NCBI RefSeq assembly: GCF_026790065.1
Contig: NZ_JALAMO010000007.1
Span: forward strand, 618,829-682,828
Length of the DNA: 64,000 nt
Source of the DNA: Bacillus sp. N13C7
Lineage (GTDB): Bacteria; Bacillota; Bacilli; Bacillales; Bacillaceae
Direction: 5' to 3'
Below, piece by piece: positions 42,074 to 50,424 of the stretch. The number at the start of each line of letters is the position of its first letter. The stretch's first letter is position 1. The notes under the pieces were generated by a model that was given only the letters and a program-made list of their open reading frames with translations, was not told the DNA's origin and searched no databases. A program made the position numbers and the translations under genes.

Positions 42074-42111
42074 AAAAAAACATGGATTTGTGAAATTTCA
42101 CAAATCCATGT
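42074..42111 (-). terminator. Perfect-palindrome terminator at the end of adeR
   Basis: Positions 42080-42111 form a perfect 32-base palindrome; one arm is ACATGGATTTGTGAAA. On the minus strand it is followed by TTTTTT, so it acts as an intrinsic terminator with at least 14 paired bases. The adeR stop codon lies inside it. Confidence 0.8.
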
Positions 42112-43327
42112 GCCGAAGCTTGATATCTAAATAGATAGTGAATTTTTGATTGATATTCTTCAAATCGATTTCAGCGATCTGGCTGATGCGCTTGAGGCGG
42201 TAATTTAACGTATTAACATGAATATTTAACACCTTGGCGGCTGTATTCACGTTGCTGTCTGCTTCAATAAAACGCTCTAGCGTTTCTACCATATTTGACT
42301 GGTGGTCTCGGTCATACTGTTCCAGCTTAGAAAGCGCATAATTGAAATATCCTGTCTGCTTCCGTTTTTCATCCAAGACATCCAAGTATTGATAAATGCC
42401 TAACTCAGAAAAACTGAATAGATGTTTTGTCTCTTCTGCGAACCGCTCCTTTGCTTTTAAGACGGACAATGCTTCCTGATAGGAGCGGGAGACAAAAGAA
42501 ATAGAGTTGTATATTCCGCCAAAAGCGATAGACACGTCTTCTATTTTATAACGCTCCTTCAGCTGTTTTTGCGTACTTAAAGCAAATTGCTTTAAATCTT
42601 GAAAAGGGTGGTCTGTTTTGGGCGCAGTTAAAATGATGAGTTCATTGGAATCCACTGTCGTCAGCAGAACGTGAACCTGCTGGGTCGTTTCCTGCAAATA
42701 TTGCAGCTGCTGTTCGATTTTTTCCGTCAGCTCGCCGTTTATCCTGATGATCATAACGGAAAACTCAGAAGGGGCGGCCATTCCAAGCTTGTGGAACCCA
42801 TCTGCCATGTCCTGCTCATGATGAATGTGTCCGGTCAGCATTTTCCAGAAAAACTCTTGGCTGCGTTCTTCATTTTTCGTCTTCCTGATTTGGAGTTTGA
42901 GAAGCTTGTTTCTCACTGCTTTTGCCGCCATTTGCAATGTCATCAAATCATCGTCAGACAATGTTTTTTGAATCTCAAGCGCCCATATGAAGCCAAGCAC
43001 TTGGTTGTTTTTCCAAATGGAAATTGCAACGCGATTGCTTAGTCCGACTTCATCTATTTGCTTTACTCTGATCGGCTGGTCCGTTTTTAAAAGAGCTGGA
43101 ATCGTCCCGTCTTTCCACAGCTTGTTAATGACCTTCTCCGGTACTCTTCTGCCAATGATTGTAGCCGTTCGGGCAGGGTCTGTGCAGTCGCTGTGTGTGC
43201 TGTAGGCAAGCAGTTTGTGGTTGAAATCCTCTATGGTAATCGGGCAGCGCAGAACGTCGCTGATATGATCAGCCACATCTTCAAGTCTATCAAAACTGTA
43301 TTTAAACGGATCATTGGGTATGGTCAT
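42098..43327 (-). CDS. adeR: AdeR, PucR-type transcriptional activator of ald
   Basis: A 409-residue regulator. The N-terminal and middle parts form a sensor-like region of the PucR/CdaR type. The C-terminal helix-turn-helix lies in [20 protein letters not shown], followed by TLNYRLKRI, the family's DNA-binding signature. In B. subtilis this gene (yukF) activates ald. It sits directly upstream of ald on the same strand, but a strong terminator separates the two. The start at 43327 is preceded by GTAGGGAG. Confidence 0.92.
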   Translation of the reverse strand: MTIPNDPFKYSFDRLEDVADHISDVLRCPITIEDFNHKLLAYSTHSDCTDPARTATIIGRRVPEKVINKLWKDGTIPALLKTDQPIRVKQIDEVGLSNRVAISIWKNNQVLGFIWALEIQKTLSDDDLMTLQMAAKAVRNKLLKLQIRKTKNEERSQEFFWKMLTGHIHHEQDMADGFHKLGMAAPSEFSVMIIRINGELTEKIEQQLQYLQETTQQVHVLLTTVDSNELIILTAPKTDHPFQDLKQFALSTQKQLKERYKIEDVSIAFGGIYNSISFVSRSYQEALSVLKAKERFAEETKHLFSFSELGIYQYLDVLDEKRKQTGYFNYALSKLEQYDRDHQSNMVETLERFIEADSNVNTAAKVLNIHVNTLNYRLKRISQIAEIDLKNINQKFTIYLDIKLRHMDL

Positions 43328-43390
43328 AAATCTCCCTACTTTTCATGCTTGATTTCTCTTTGACATCTCATCTCCTTCCTTTTATTATGA

Positions 43391-43419
43391 TTGTTGTTGT
43401 TTGTGAAAATCAACAACAA
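43391..43419. promoter_or_regulatory. Nine-bp inverted repeat upstream of adeR
   Basis: TTGTTGTTG (43391-43399) and CAACAACAA (43411-43419) around 11 bases. It lies about 65 bp before adeR, where an operator for autoregulation could be. Neither strand has a T tract. Confidence 0.45.
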
Positions 43420-43597
43420 AGAGCGGAAGCCAAAAAACAATTATAGGACATACTGAGAGAAACACCTTACATATGATTGACAGTGTAATCGTCTTTTTAC
43501 AGCGTAGTTGTATCCTTATATGATATAAAATCTTATCCTATTATTCTTCTAAGAAAGTCATCGGAGGCGAGACTGATTAAGGAAATAAAAAACAGAG

Positions 43598-43646
43598 CCT
43601 TTCAGAAATGGTGCTGTAGCATCAAATTTTCTGAAAGGTTTTTTTT
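43598..43646 (+). terminator. Orphan plus-strand intrinsic terminator upstream of yukE
   Basis: Stem CCTTTCAGAAA (43598-43608) with TTTCTGAAAGG (43628-43638). A nested GGTGCT/AGCATC pair sits in the loop, and eight T follow. No plus-strand gene lies before it, because adeR runs the other way. Confidence 0.8.
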
Positions 43647-43797
43647 GGGAGTTGGGGAATCATTTGGGTCTTTTGGATTATTCGGCGAATGAAGAGAAGA
43701 TTAAGAAAATAAACCTACTTGTTTTACAGTATATGTCATTTTTAAGTGATTTGGGGTAAACCATTGGACTCATTTTGTAAAATTAAAACATATTTGT

Positions 43798-43827
43798 TTG
43801 ACTGTACCGAAAAACTGTTTTTATAAT
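43798..43827 (+). promoter_or_regulatory. SigA promoter of the yuk/yue operon
   Basis: TTGACT (43798-43803), 18-bp spacer, TATAAT (43822-43827), about 67 bases before yukE. In B. subtilis this operon also needs phosphorylated DegU; the AT-rich sequence upstream could hold its sites, but I cannot define them. Confidence 0.78.
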
Positions 43828-43894
43828 AATGACGTTCTAAAAATAAGTGAATTAGCCCATATTTAGGCTGATGGCACAGGAGGTAATGAGGAAT

Positions 43895-44188
43895 ATGGCA
43901 GGATTAATTCGTGTCACACCCGAAGAGCTAAGAGCGATGGCGAAGCAATACGGCGTTGAAAGCCAAGAAGTATTAAATCAGGTTGATCGCTTAAACCGAA
44001 TGATCTCTGATTTGAAAAGCATGTGGGAAGGTGCTTCAAGCGAAGCGTTCGCAGATCAATACGAGCAGCTCAAACCTTCATTTATCAAAATGTCAGATTT
44101 GCTTCAAGATGTGAATCAGCAGCTTGATCAAACAGCAAATACACTTGAGTCTACTGACCAAGACATCGCAAATCAAATCCGCGGATAA
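43895..44188 (+). CDS. yukE: YukE, WXG100 (EsxA-like) T7SS substrate
   Basis: A 97-residue WXG100 protein: two helices joined by the W44-E45-G46 turn (MWEGASSEAFADQY). YukE is secreted as a homodimer by the type VIIb system in B. subtilis. ATG 43895 is used; an in-frame ATG at 43871 precedes the AGGAGG site (43878-43883). First gene of the T7SS operon, and it is followed by a hairpin that could hold back downstream transcription. Confidence 0.96.
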   Translation: MAGLIRVTPEELRAMAKQYGVESQEVLNQVDRLNRMISDLKSMWEGASSEAFADQYEQLKPSFIKMSDLLQDVNQQLDQTANTLESTDQDIANQIRG

Positions 44189-44201
44189 CAGTATGAAAGG
44201 G

Positions 44202-44237
44202 AAGGAGCGCCTGATTCACAAGAAGACGGCGCTTTTT
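44202..44237 (+). terminator. Intercistronic hairpin/partial terminator between yukE and yukD
   Basis: AAGGAGCGCC (44202-44211) pairs with GGCGCTTTTT (44228-44237), with two G-U pairs and a 16-base loop. The right arm ends in a T tract. It is followed by yukD on the same strand, so it is probably a leaky terminator or processing site. Confidence 0.65.
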
Positions 44238-44257
44238 CTATGTAAGGGTGATCCTAA

Positions 44258-44497
44258 ATGTATATTGATATTACAATAGATTTGAAACATTATAACGGCA
44301 GTGTCTTTGATCTCAGATTGTCAGATTACCACCCGGTGAAAAAAGTAATTGATATTGCTTGGCAGGCTCAAAGCGTAGCTATACCTCCGCGCGAAGGGCA
44401 CTGGATCAGAGTGGTTAATAAGGATGCGGTGTTTTCCGGAGAATGCAAGCTGTCTGATTGCGGCATTACAAACGGAGACCGGCTTGAAATATTATGA
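44258..44497 (+). CDS. yukD: YukD, ubiquitin-like T7SS protein (EsaB-like)
   Basis: A 79-residue protein with the ubiquitin-like beta-grasp fold known from the B. subtilis crystal structure; the C-terminus lacks the Gly-Gly needed for conjugation (ends DRLEIL). It corresponds to EsaB of staphylococcal T7SS, a small cytosolic component. The ATG follows AAGGGTGATCC. It lies between the yukE hairpin and yukC, 14 bp before the next gene. Confidence 0.93.
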   Translation: MYIDITIDLKHYNGSVFDLRLSDYHPVKKVIDIAWQAQSVAIPPREGHWIRVVNKDAVFSGECKLSDCGITNGDRLEIL

Positions 44498-44511
44498 AAG
44501 GATCTGGTTGA

Positions 44512-45876
44512 ATGTCAGGTAAACAAAAATCATATTTAGAAAACCAATTAGAAGCCGTTGCCGAGAAAACAGATGCCGGCTATACATTTACCTTTCAGCG
44601 GGAAAAAATAAAGCTTCTGGACGGTCTCGAAGCCAACGTGATCAAAGATGTAAATCCATTTTTTCATAAAGAGATCGATGTGACGGATGATGAAGTAATC
44701 ATCACAATCCAACCTCCTCCCTCCTATAAAGCATTCCGCTTCATGAAAGCTAAAGATAAAAAAAGCAAATGGCAGTTTGCCTATCAGCTTGTTCAAGCAG
44801 TGCAGCAGCACAATCTGTCGAGGCTGAATGTAATTGTCGCTCCTGAAAACATTGTATTTGATAAAGGGCTTACGCCTTATTTTCTCCATTATGGAGTAAA
44901 AGAAAGCATTCCTCCTTACGGGCGTGATGAGGAAAGAGTGTGGCGGGAACTGAAAGCTACAGCGGCTTTGGCAGTTGACGGCGCTTTTGCGTTTGAAGAC
45001 TACCTGAAATTCAATGAAACGCTGACGTTCTCCGCAGAGGCTAAGGCGATATTGGATGCGGCGTCCTATGATGACCTGCTCGAGCTGATTCAAACCCATA
45101 TTGACGAGCTTGAAGCCAAAGCAAAAACATACATACATATTCCGAGAAAGAAGTGGAACATCCAGCGGTATATCGGCCTGGGGCTCATAGTTTTGCTTGT
45201 GCCGGCCCTTATTTATTCAATGTATGCCTTATTTTTCGCCCAGCCAAAGCACCAGGCGATAGTGGACAGCAACCGCGCTTTCCTCAACAAGCAGTACAGT
45301 GAAGTCATCAGCACACTGTCGAAGTACGATGCGGAAAGCCTGCCTGAATCGGTGCAGTATCAGCTGGCTTATTCCTATGTAGAAGTTGAAAAGCAGCTTT
45401 TGGATTATCAACGAGATAATATTGAAAAGCTAGTAACTTTGCAATCTGAACCACAGCATTTTCTTTATTGGATTGATATTGGTAGAGGGGATTATAAAGA
45501 AGCAATTAGTATTGGACATAAGCTCGAATACAACCCATACATTTGGCTTGGTCTTTATAAATATAAACAGCAGCTTTTAGCTGAGGACAGTAACGATGAA
45601 GCTACTCAAAAAGAACTTGAATCTGTAGAAAGCGAACTTGATAAAGTAAATAAAGATAACGCTGAACAGAAAAAAGAATCGAACACTGATGCTTTAACAA
45701 CTGAAACATCTGGAGAACAAACACAAACAGACGAAGAAAAACAGCAAGCTGAAGAGAAAGCGGCAGAAGAAAAAGCCGCAGCCGAGGAAAAAGCGAAAAA
45801 AGAAGAACAGAAGAAAAAAGAAGAACAAGAGAAGAAAGAAACAGAAAAGAAAGATGAGAAAAAAGATGACAAATAA
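44512..45876 (+). CDS. yukC: YukC, EssB-like T7SS membrane protein
   Basis: A 454-residue bitopic membrane protein. The N-terminal ~215 residues are a cytoplasmic pseudokinase fold, residues about 221-243 form one transmembrane helix, and the extracellular part is helical and ends in a long, highly charged tail of K, E and A (from about 390). EssB/YukC is an essential dimeric core component of the T7SS channel and contacts the FtsK-type ATPase. The tail is a likely site of length variation between strains. GAAAGGATC precedes ATG 44512. Confidence 0.94.
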   Translation: MSGKQKSYLENQLEAVAEKTDAGYTFTFQREKIKLLDGLEANVIKDVNPFFHKEIDVTDDEVIITIQPPPSYKAFRFMKAKDKKSKWQFAYQLVQAVQQHNLSRLNVIVAPENIVFDKGLTPYFLHYGVKESIPPYGRDEERVWRELKATAALAVDGAFAFEDYLKFNETLTFSAEAKAILDAASYDDLLELIQTHIDELEAKAKTYIHIPRKKWNIQRYIGLGLIVLLVPALIYSMYALFFAQPKHQAIVDSNRAFLNKQYSEVISTLSKYDAESLPESVQYQLAYSYVEVEKQLLDYQRDNIEKLVTLQSEPQHFLYWIDIGRGDYKEAISIGHKLEYNPYIWLGLYKYKQQLLAEDSNDEATQKELESVESELDKVNKDNAEQKKESNTDALTTETSGEQTQTDEEKQQAEEKAAEEKAAAEEKAKKEEQKKKEEQEKKETEKKDEKKDDK

Positions 45877-45936
45877 CGTGAGACATGAAACACAGGTCAT
45901 CGCATGCTGCCATTTGGCCGTTAGGGGGTTCGCCAT

Positions 45937-48900
45937 TTGAGTCTATTATGGGTTTTTTACCAAAATAACGTTCAAAAACTGAAACTGTCTGACCTCCCAT
46001 CGTCCCATCCGGTGACCATAGGGCCTGACGTGAAGGATTCCGTTACGATCGGCACCATTCCGTTTAAGAACGGAGTGATTTCTCTTCAAAGAAAGGATTC
46101 CGGCGGCCAATACGAAGTTTTCCTGGGAAATGATTGTCTCGGTACGATTGAGCCCGATACATCCTTTTCTCTCCAAACGGACGATCAGGATGTACGCTTG
46201 ATATTGACGGGCAGTGAGCCTGAGAAATCCGTTTATTTTATGGGAAATCGAGATGAAATTGTATGTTCTTCTGAAAAAACGAATGCAGATATTTATCTAA
46301 ATCCGCAAGATTTTGCTTTTGCAACACAAAGCACGTTTTCTTTGCTTCGCGTCGGCGGAAGCTGGTTGGTTCAGCCTGAAAGCGGGACAATCTTTTTGAA
46401 CGGAGAGAGGATCACCGACAATACAAGGCTACAGCCGGGGGATGAAATATTCTGGAACTTTACGCAAATGAGAGTGACAGACCAAGACCTTTTAGAAATT
46501 GTTCATTTCCCCTCATTTGAAACATCATTAACAGAAACGGTCAAACCTAGCACAGAGATGCAGAAAAAATATCCGCAGTACAGAAGAACGCCTCGTATGG
46601 TATACGATCTGCCGGATGACCGCGTTTCTTTCAGTTTTCCCTCTCAGGAGAGCGATCAAACCAACAGAGGGCTGTGGCTCGTCATTCTGCCTCCGCTTGT
46701 GATGCTGATCGTGATGGGCGTTGTCGCCATCATTCAGCCGCGAGGCATATTCATACTCGTTTCTCTGGCGATGTTTATGATGACCCTCATTACCTCGACA
46801 GTGCAATATTTCCGGGATAAAAACCAGCGGAAAAAACGCGAGGAAAAACGGGAGCGCGTGTATAAGCTTTACCTGGACAATAAGCGGAAAGAGCTTCAGG
46901 CGCTTGCTGAAAAGCAAAAGCAGGTTCTTGAATTTCATTTCCCTTCATTTGAACAAATGAAATACTTAACTAGTGAAATCAGTGACCGAATCTGGGAAAA
47001 GTCACTTGAAAGCAAGGATTATCTCCAGCTGCGTCTGGGGACGGGAACAGTCCCTTCAAGCTATGAAATCAATATGAGCGGCGGAGACTTAGCCAATCGT
47101 GATATCGATGACCTTATGGAGAAATCGCAGCATATGCAGCGTGTCTATAAGGACATCCGCAATGCGCCGGTTACGGTCGATTTGGCGGAAGGCCCGATGG
47201 GGCTCGTCGGTAAATCGCAAATTGTAAAAAATGAGATTCACCAGCTGATCGGACAGCTGTCGTTCTTCAACAGCTATCACGATTTGCGTTTTGTATTTAT
47301 TTTTCATGAAGAAGAGTATAAAGACTGGGAGTGGATGAAATGGCTGCCGCAATTTCAAATGCCCCATATTTATGCAAAAGGATTTATTTATAATGAGCAA
47401 ACCAGAGATCAGCTCCTGTCTTCACTTTACGAATTGATCAGAGAGCGCGATCTCGAAGATGACAAAGAAAAACTGCAGTTCAAACCGCATTTTGTATTTG
47501 TCATCACGAATCAGCAGCTGATCTCAGAACACGTCATTCTCGAATATTTAGAGGGACAGCATGAGCATCTGGGCATCTCTACAATTGTCGCTGCAGAAAC
47601 AAAGGAAAGCTTGTCGGAAAACATTACAACACTTGTCCGCTACATCAATGAGCATGAAGGCGACATTTTAATCCAAAAGAAAAAAGCGGTCAGAATTCCG
47701 TTCCGCCTCGATCACCATCAGCGAGGGGACAACGAACGATTCTCACGGACGCTGCGGACGCTGAATCACCAGGTCGGCATTACGAATTCCATTCCGGAAA
47801 CGGTATCGTTCCTGGAGCTCTTCCATGCGAAGGAAGTAAAAGAAATCGGCATTCAGCAAAGATGGCTCACGAGTGAATCGTCGAAGTCGCTGTCTGTGCC
47901 GATCGGCTATAAAGGGAAAGATGACATTGTGTATCTAAACCTTCACGAAAAAGCCCACGGTCCGCACGGGCTGCTTGCAGGAACAACGGGGTCAGGGAAG
48001 AGTGAATTTCTCCAAACCTACATTTTGTCACTTGCGGTGCATTTTCACCCGCATGAAGCAGCTTTCTTATTAATTGACTATAAGGGCGGAGGGATGGCGC
48101 AGCCATTTCGCAATATTCCCCACCTGCTCGGCACGATCACAAATATTGAAGGCAGCAAAAACTTCAGTATGCGGGCGCTTGCTTCCATTAAAAGCGAGCT
48201 GAAAAAAAGGCAGCGCCTGTTTGACCAGTATCAAGTCAATCACATCAATGACTATACAAAGCTGTACAAGCAGGGGAAAGCAGAAGTCGCAATGCCTCAC
48301 TTGTTCTTAATTTCTGATGAATTCGCCGAGCTGAAAAGCGAGGAGCCTGATTTTATCAGGGAGCTTGTCAGTGCAGCGCGTATCGGGCGAAGCCTCGGCG
48401 TGCATTTGATTTTGGCGACACAGAAGCCGGGCGGCATCATCGACGACCAGATCTGGAGTAACTCGCGCTTTAAAGTAGCGCTGAAGGTTCAGGATGCTAC
48501 CGACAGTAAAGAAATTTTGAAAAACAGCGATGCCGCAAACATTACCGTGACAGGACGCGGTTATTTGCAGGTCGGCAACAATGAAGTATATGAGCTGTTC
48601 CAATCCGCCTGGAGCGGGGCGCCTTACTTAGAGGAAGTCTACGGAACTGAGGATGAAATCGCGATCGTCACGGATACGGGCCTGATCCCGCTTTCTGAAG
48701 TGGATACCGAAGATATTGCGAAAAAAGACGTTCAAACAGAAATCGAAGCTGTAGTTGACGAAATCGAACGCATCCAAGATGAAATGGGAATTGAGAAGCT
48801 GCCAAGCCCTTGGCTGCCGCCGCTTGCGGAACGTATCCCGCGCACTCTCTTCCCTTCAGACGAAAAAGACCATTTCCACTTCGCGTATGTCGATGAACCT

Positions 48901-50424
48901 GATCTGCAAAGACAGGCGCCGATTGCTTATAAGATGATGGAAGACGGAAATATCGGTATATTCGGCTCTTCCGGCTACGGAAAATCAATTGCAGCCGCAA
49001 CATTCCTGATGAGCTTTGCGGACGTATACACACCTGAAGAGCTTCATGTCTATATCTTTGATTTCGGAAACGGAACGCTGCTTCCATTAGCGAAGCTCCC
49101 GCACACCGCGGATTACTTCCTGATGGATCAGTCAAGAAAAATTGAAAAGTTCATGATTCGAATCAAAGAAGAAATTGACCGCCGTAAGCGTCTGTTCCGG
49201 GAAAAAGAAATCAGCCACATCAAAATGTATAATGCGCTGAGCGAAGAAGAGCTTCCGTTCCTTTTCATCACCATCGACAACTTTGACATTGTCAAGGACG
49301 AGATGCATGAGCTTGAATCGGAATTTGTCCAGCTTTCCAGAGACGGACAGAGTTTGGGTATCTACTTCATGCTGACAGCAACGCGTGTGAATGCTGTCCG
49401 CCAGTCATTGTTAAATAACCTGAAAACAAAGGTAGTCCATTATCTCATGGATCAATCCGAGGGATATTCCATTTACGGACGGCCGAAGTTCAATCTCGAA
49501 CCGATTCCGGGTCGCGTCATCATTCAAAAGGAAGAGCTTTATTTCGCGCAAATGTTCCTGCCTGTTGACGCCGATGATGATATCGGCATGTTCAACGGGC
49601 TGAAAGCAGACGTCCAGAAACTTCAGGATCGCTTTGCTTCAATGGAGCAGCCGGCGCCGATTCCGATGCTGCCTGAGAGCCTGTCGACGAGAGAATTTTC
49701 ACTCCGCTTCAAGCTGGAACGCAAGCCTTTATCTGTACCGATCGGGCTTCATGAAGAAACAGTCAGCCCAGTCTATTTTGATTTGGGCAAGCATAAGCAC
49801 TGCCTGATTTTAGGCCAGACCCAGCGCGGAAAAACGAACGTCATAAAAGTAATGCTTGAACACCTGATTGATGATGACACCGAAATGATCGGCCTGTTTG
49901 ACTCGATTGACCGCGGCTTGTCCCAATATGCGAAGGAATCAGACGTCTCATACTTGGAAACGAAAGAAGATATAGAGCAGTGGATCGAAACAGCAGAAGA
50001 CATTTTCAAAACAAGAGAAGCCATGTATGTAGAAGCTGTCCGCCAGGGAGACGCGCAAAATCTGCGATTCTCTCAAGTGGTGCTGATGATTGACGGGATT
50101 ACAAGATTCCAGCAGACGATTGATACGAGAATACAAGACCGTCTTGCAAACTTCATGAAATCATATGCGCATCTTGGCTTCAGCTTTATCCCGGGCGGAA
50201 ACCACAGCGAATTCTCAAAAGGCTATGACTCCTTGACGACAGAGATGAAGCAGATCCGCCACGCGATTCTGCTGATGAAAAAATCTGAGCAAAATGTCAT
50301 TCCTCTCCCGTACCAAAGACAGGAGCCGGAGATTCAGCCGGGCTTCGGATATATTGTGGAAAACGGGAAGGAGCAAAAAGTTCAAATTCCTTTATGTTCT
50401 GCTGAAAGGGAGAGTGCTAGATGA
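45937..50424 (+). CDS. yukB: YukB (YukBA), EssC-type FtsK/SpoIIIE ATPase of the T7SS
   Basis: A 1495-residue motor protein of type VIIb secretion. The N-terminus carries two forkhead-associated-like domains (about 1-190), then two transmembrane helices near 245-290, and three P-loop ATPase domains. Walker A lysines: K688 in GTTGSGKSE, K1016 in GSSGYGKS and K1299 in GQTQRGKTN. The first domain has Walker B-like LFLISDEFAEL. The start is TTG at 45937, after TTAGGGGG. It is one continuous gene here; older maps split it as yukB and yukA. The stop overlaps the yueB start by 4 bp. Confidence 0.95.
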   Translation: MSLLWVFYQNNVQKLKLSDLPSSHPVTIGPDVKDSVTIGTIPFKNGVISLQRKDSGGQYEVFLGNDCLGTIEPDTSFSLQTDDQDVRLILTGSEPEKSVYFMGNRDEIVCSSEKTNADIYLNPQDFAFATQSTFSLLRVGGSWLVQPESGTIFLNGERITDNTRLQPGDEIFWNFTQMRVTDQDLLEIVHFPSFETSLTETVKPSTEMQKKYPQYRRTPRMVYDLPDDRVSFSFPSQESDQTNRGLWLVILPPLVMLIVMGVVAIIQPRGIFILVSLAMFMMTLITSTVQYFRDKNQRKKREEKRERVYKLYLDNKRKELQALAEKQKQVLEFHFPSFEQMKYLTSEISDRIWEKSLESKDYLQLRLGTGTVPSSYEINMSGGDLANRDIDDLMEKSQHMQRVYKDIRNAPVTVDLAEGPMGLVGKSQIVKNEIHQLIGQLSFFNSYHDLRFVFIFHEEEYKDWEWMKWLPQFQMPHIYAKGFIYNEQTRDQLLSSLYELIRERDLEDDKEKLQFKPHFVFVITNQQLISEHVILEYLEGQHEHLGISTIVAAETKESLSENITTLVRYINEHEGDILIQKKKAVRIPFRLDHHQRGDNERFSRTLRTLNHQVGITNSIPETVSFLELFHAKEVKEIGIQQRWLTSESSKSLSVPIGYKGKDDIVYLNLHEKAHGPHGLLAGTTGSGKSEFLQTYILSLAVHFHPHEAAFLLIDYKGGGMAQPFRNIPHLLGTITNIEGSKNFSMRALASIKSELKKRQRLFDQYQVNHINDYTKLYKQGKAEVAMPHLFLISDEFAELKSEEPDFIRELVSAARIGRSLGVHLILATQKPGGIIDDQIWSNSRFKVALKVQDATDSKEILKNSDAANITVTGRGYLQVGNNEVYELFQSAWSGAPYLEEVYGTEDEIAIVTDTGLIPLSEVDTEDIAKKDVQTEIEAVVDEIERIQDEMGIEKLPSPWLPPLAERIPRTLFPSDEKDHFHFAYVDEPDLQRQAPIAYKMMEDGNIGIFGSSGYGKSIAAATFLMSFADVYTPEELHVYIFDFGNGTLLPLAKLPHTADYFLMDQSRKIEKFMIRIKEEIDRRKRLFREKEISHIKMYNALSEEELPFLFITIDNFDIVKDEMHELESEFVQLSRDGQSLGIYFMLTATRVNAVRQSLLNNLKTKVVHYLMDQSEGYSIYGRPKFNLEPIPGRVIIQKEELYFAQMFLPVDADDDIGMFNGLKADVQKLQDRFASMEQPAPIPMLPESLSTREFSLRFKLERKPLSVPIGLHEETVSPVYFDLGKHKHCLILGQTQRGKTNVIKVMLEHLIDDDTEMIGLFDSIDRGLSQYAKESDVSYLETKEDIEQWIETAEDIFKTREAMYVEAVRQGDAQNLRFSQVVLMIDGITRFQQTIDTRIQDRLANFMKSYAHLGFSFIPGGNHSEFSKGYDSLTTEMKQIRHAILLMKKSEQNVIPLPYQRQEPEIQPGFGYIVENGKEQKVQIPLCSAERESAR

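Larger units (their letters stand above)
43328..43894. other. 567-bp adeR-yukE intergenic region
   Basis: Contains, in order, a TTGTTGTTG inverted repeat near adeR, a TTGACA at 43477 without a matching -10, a GGAGG (43563-43567) not followed by a standard start codon, a strong plus-strand terminator (43598-43646), AT-rich sequence, and the yukE promoter (43798-43827). The 39-codon frame from CTG 43573 to TGA 43692 runs through the terminator and is not annotated as a gene. Confidence 0.7.

Noticed and set aside
43573-43692. A 39-codon frame starting with CTG after GGAGG, upstream of yukE
   Set aside because: No ATG, GTG or TTG start, and the frame runs through a strong intrinsic terminator. 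It is treated as part of an orphan terminator region, not as a gene.
45720-45876. Possible tandem repeat in the 3' end of yukC
   Set aside because: The sequence is low-complexity GAA/AAA/GCA codons without a fixed repeat unit.
45606-45893. Minus-strand frames rich in Ser, Phe and Cys opposite the yukC tail
   Set aside because: They are the complement of the Lys/Glu-rich tail of YukC; the bias explains their length and composition.
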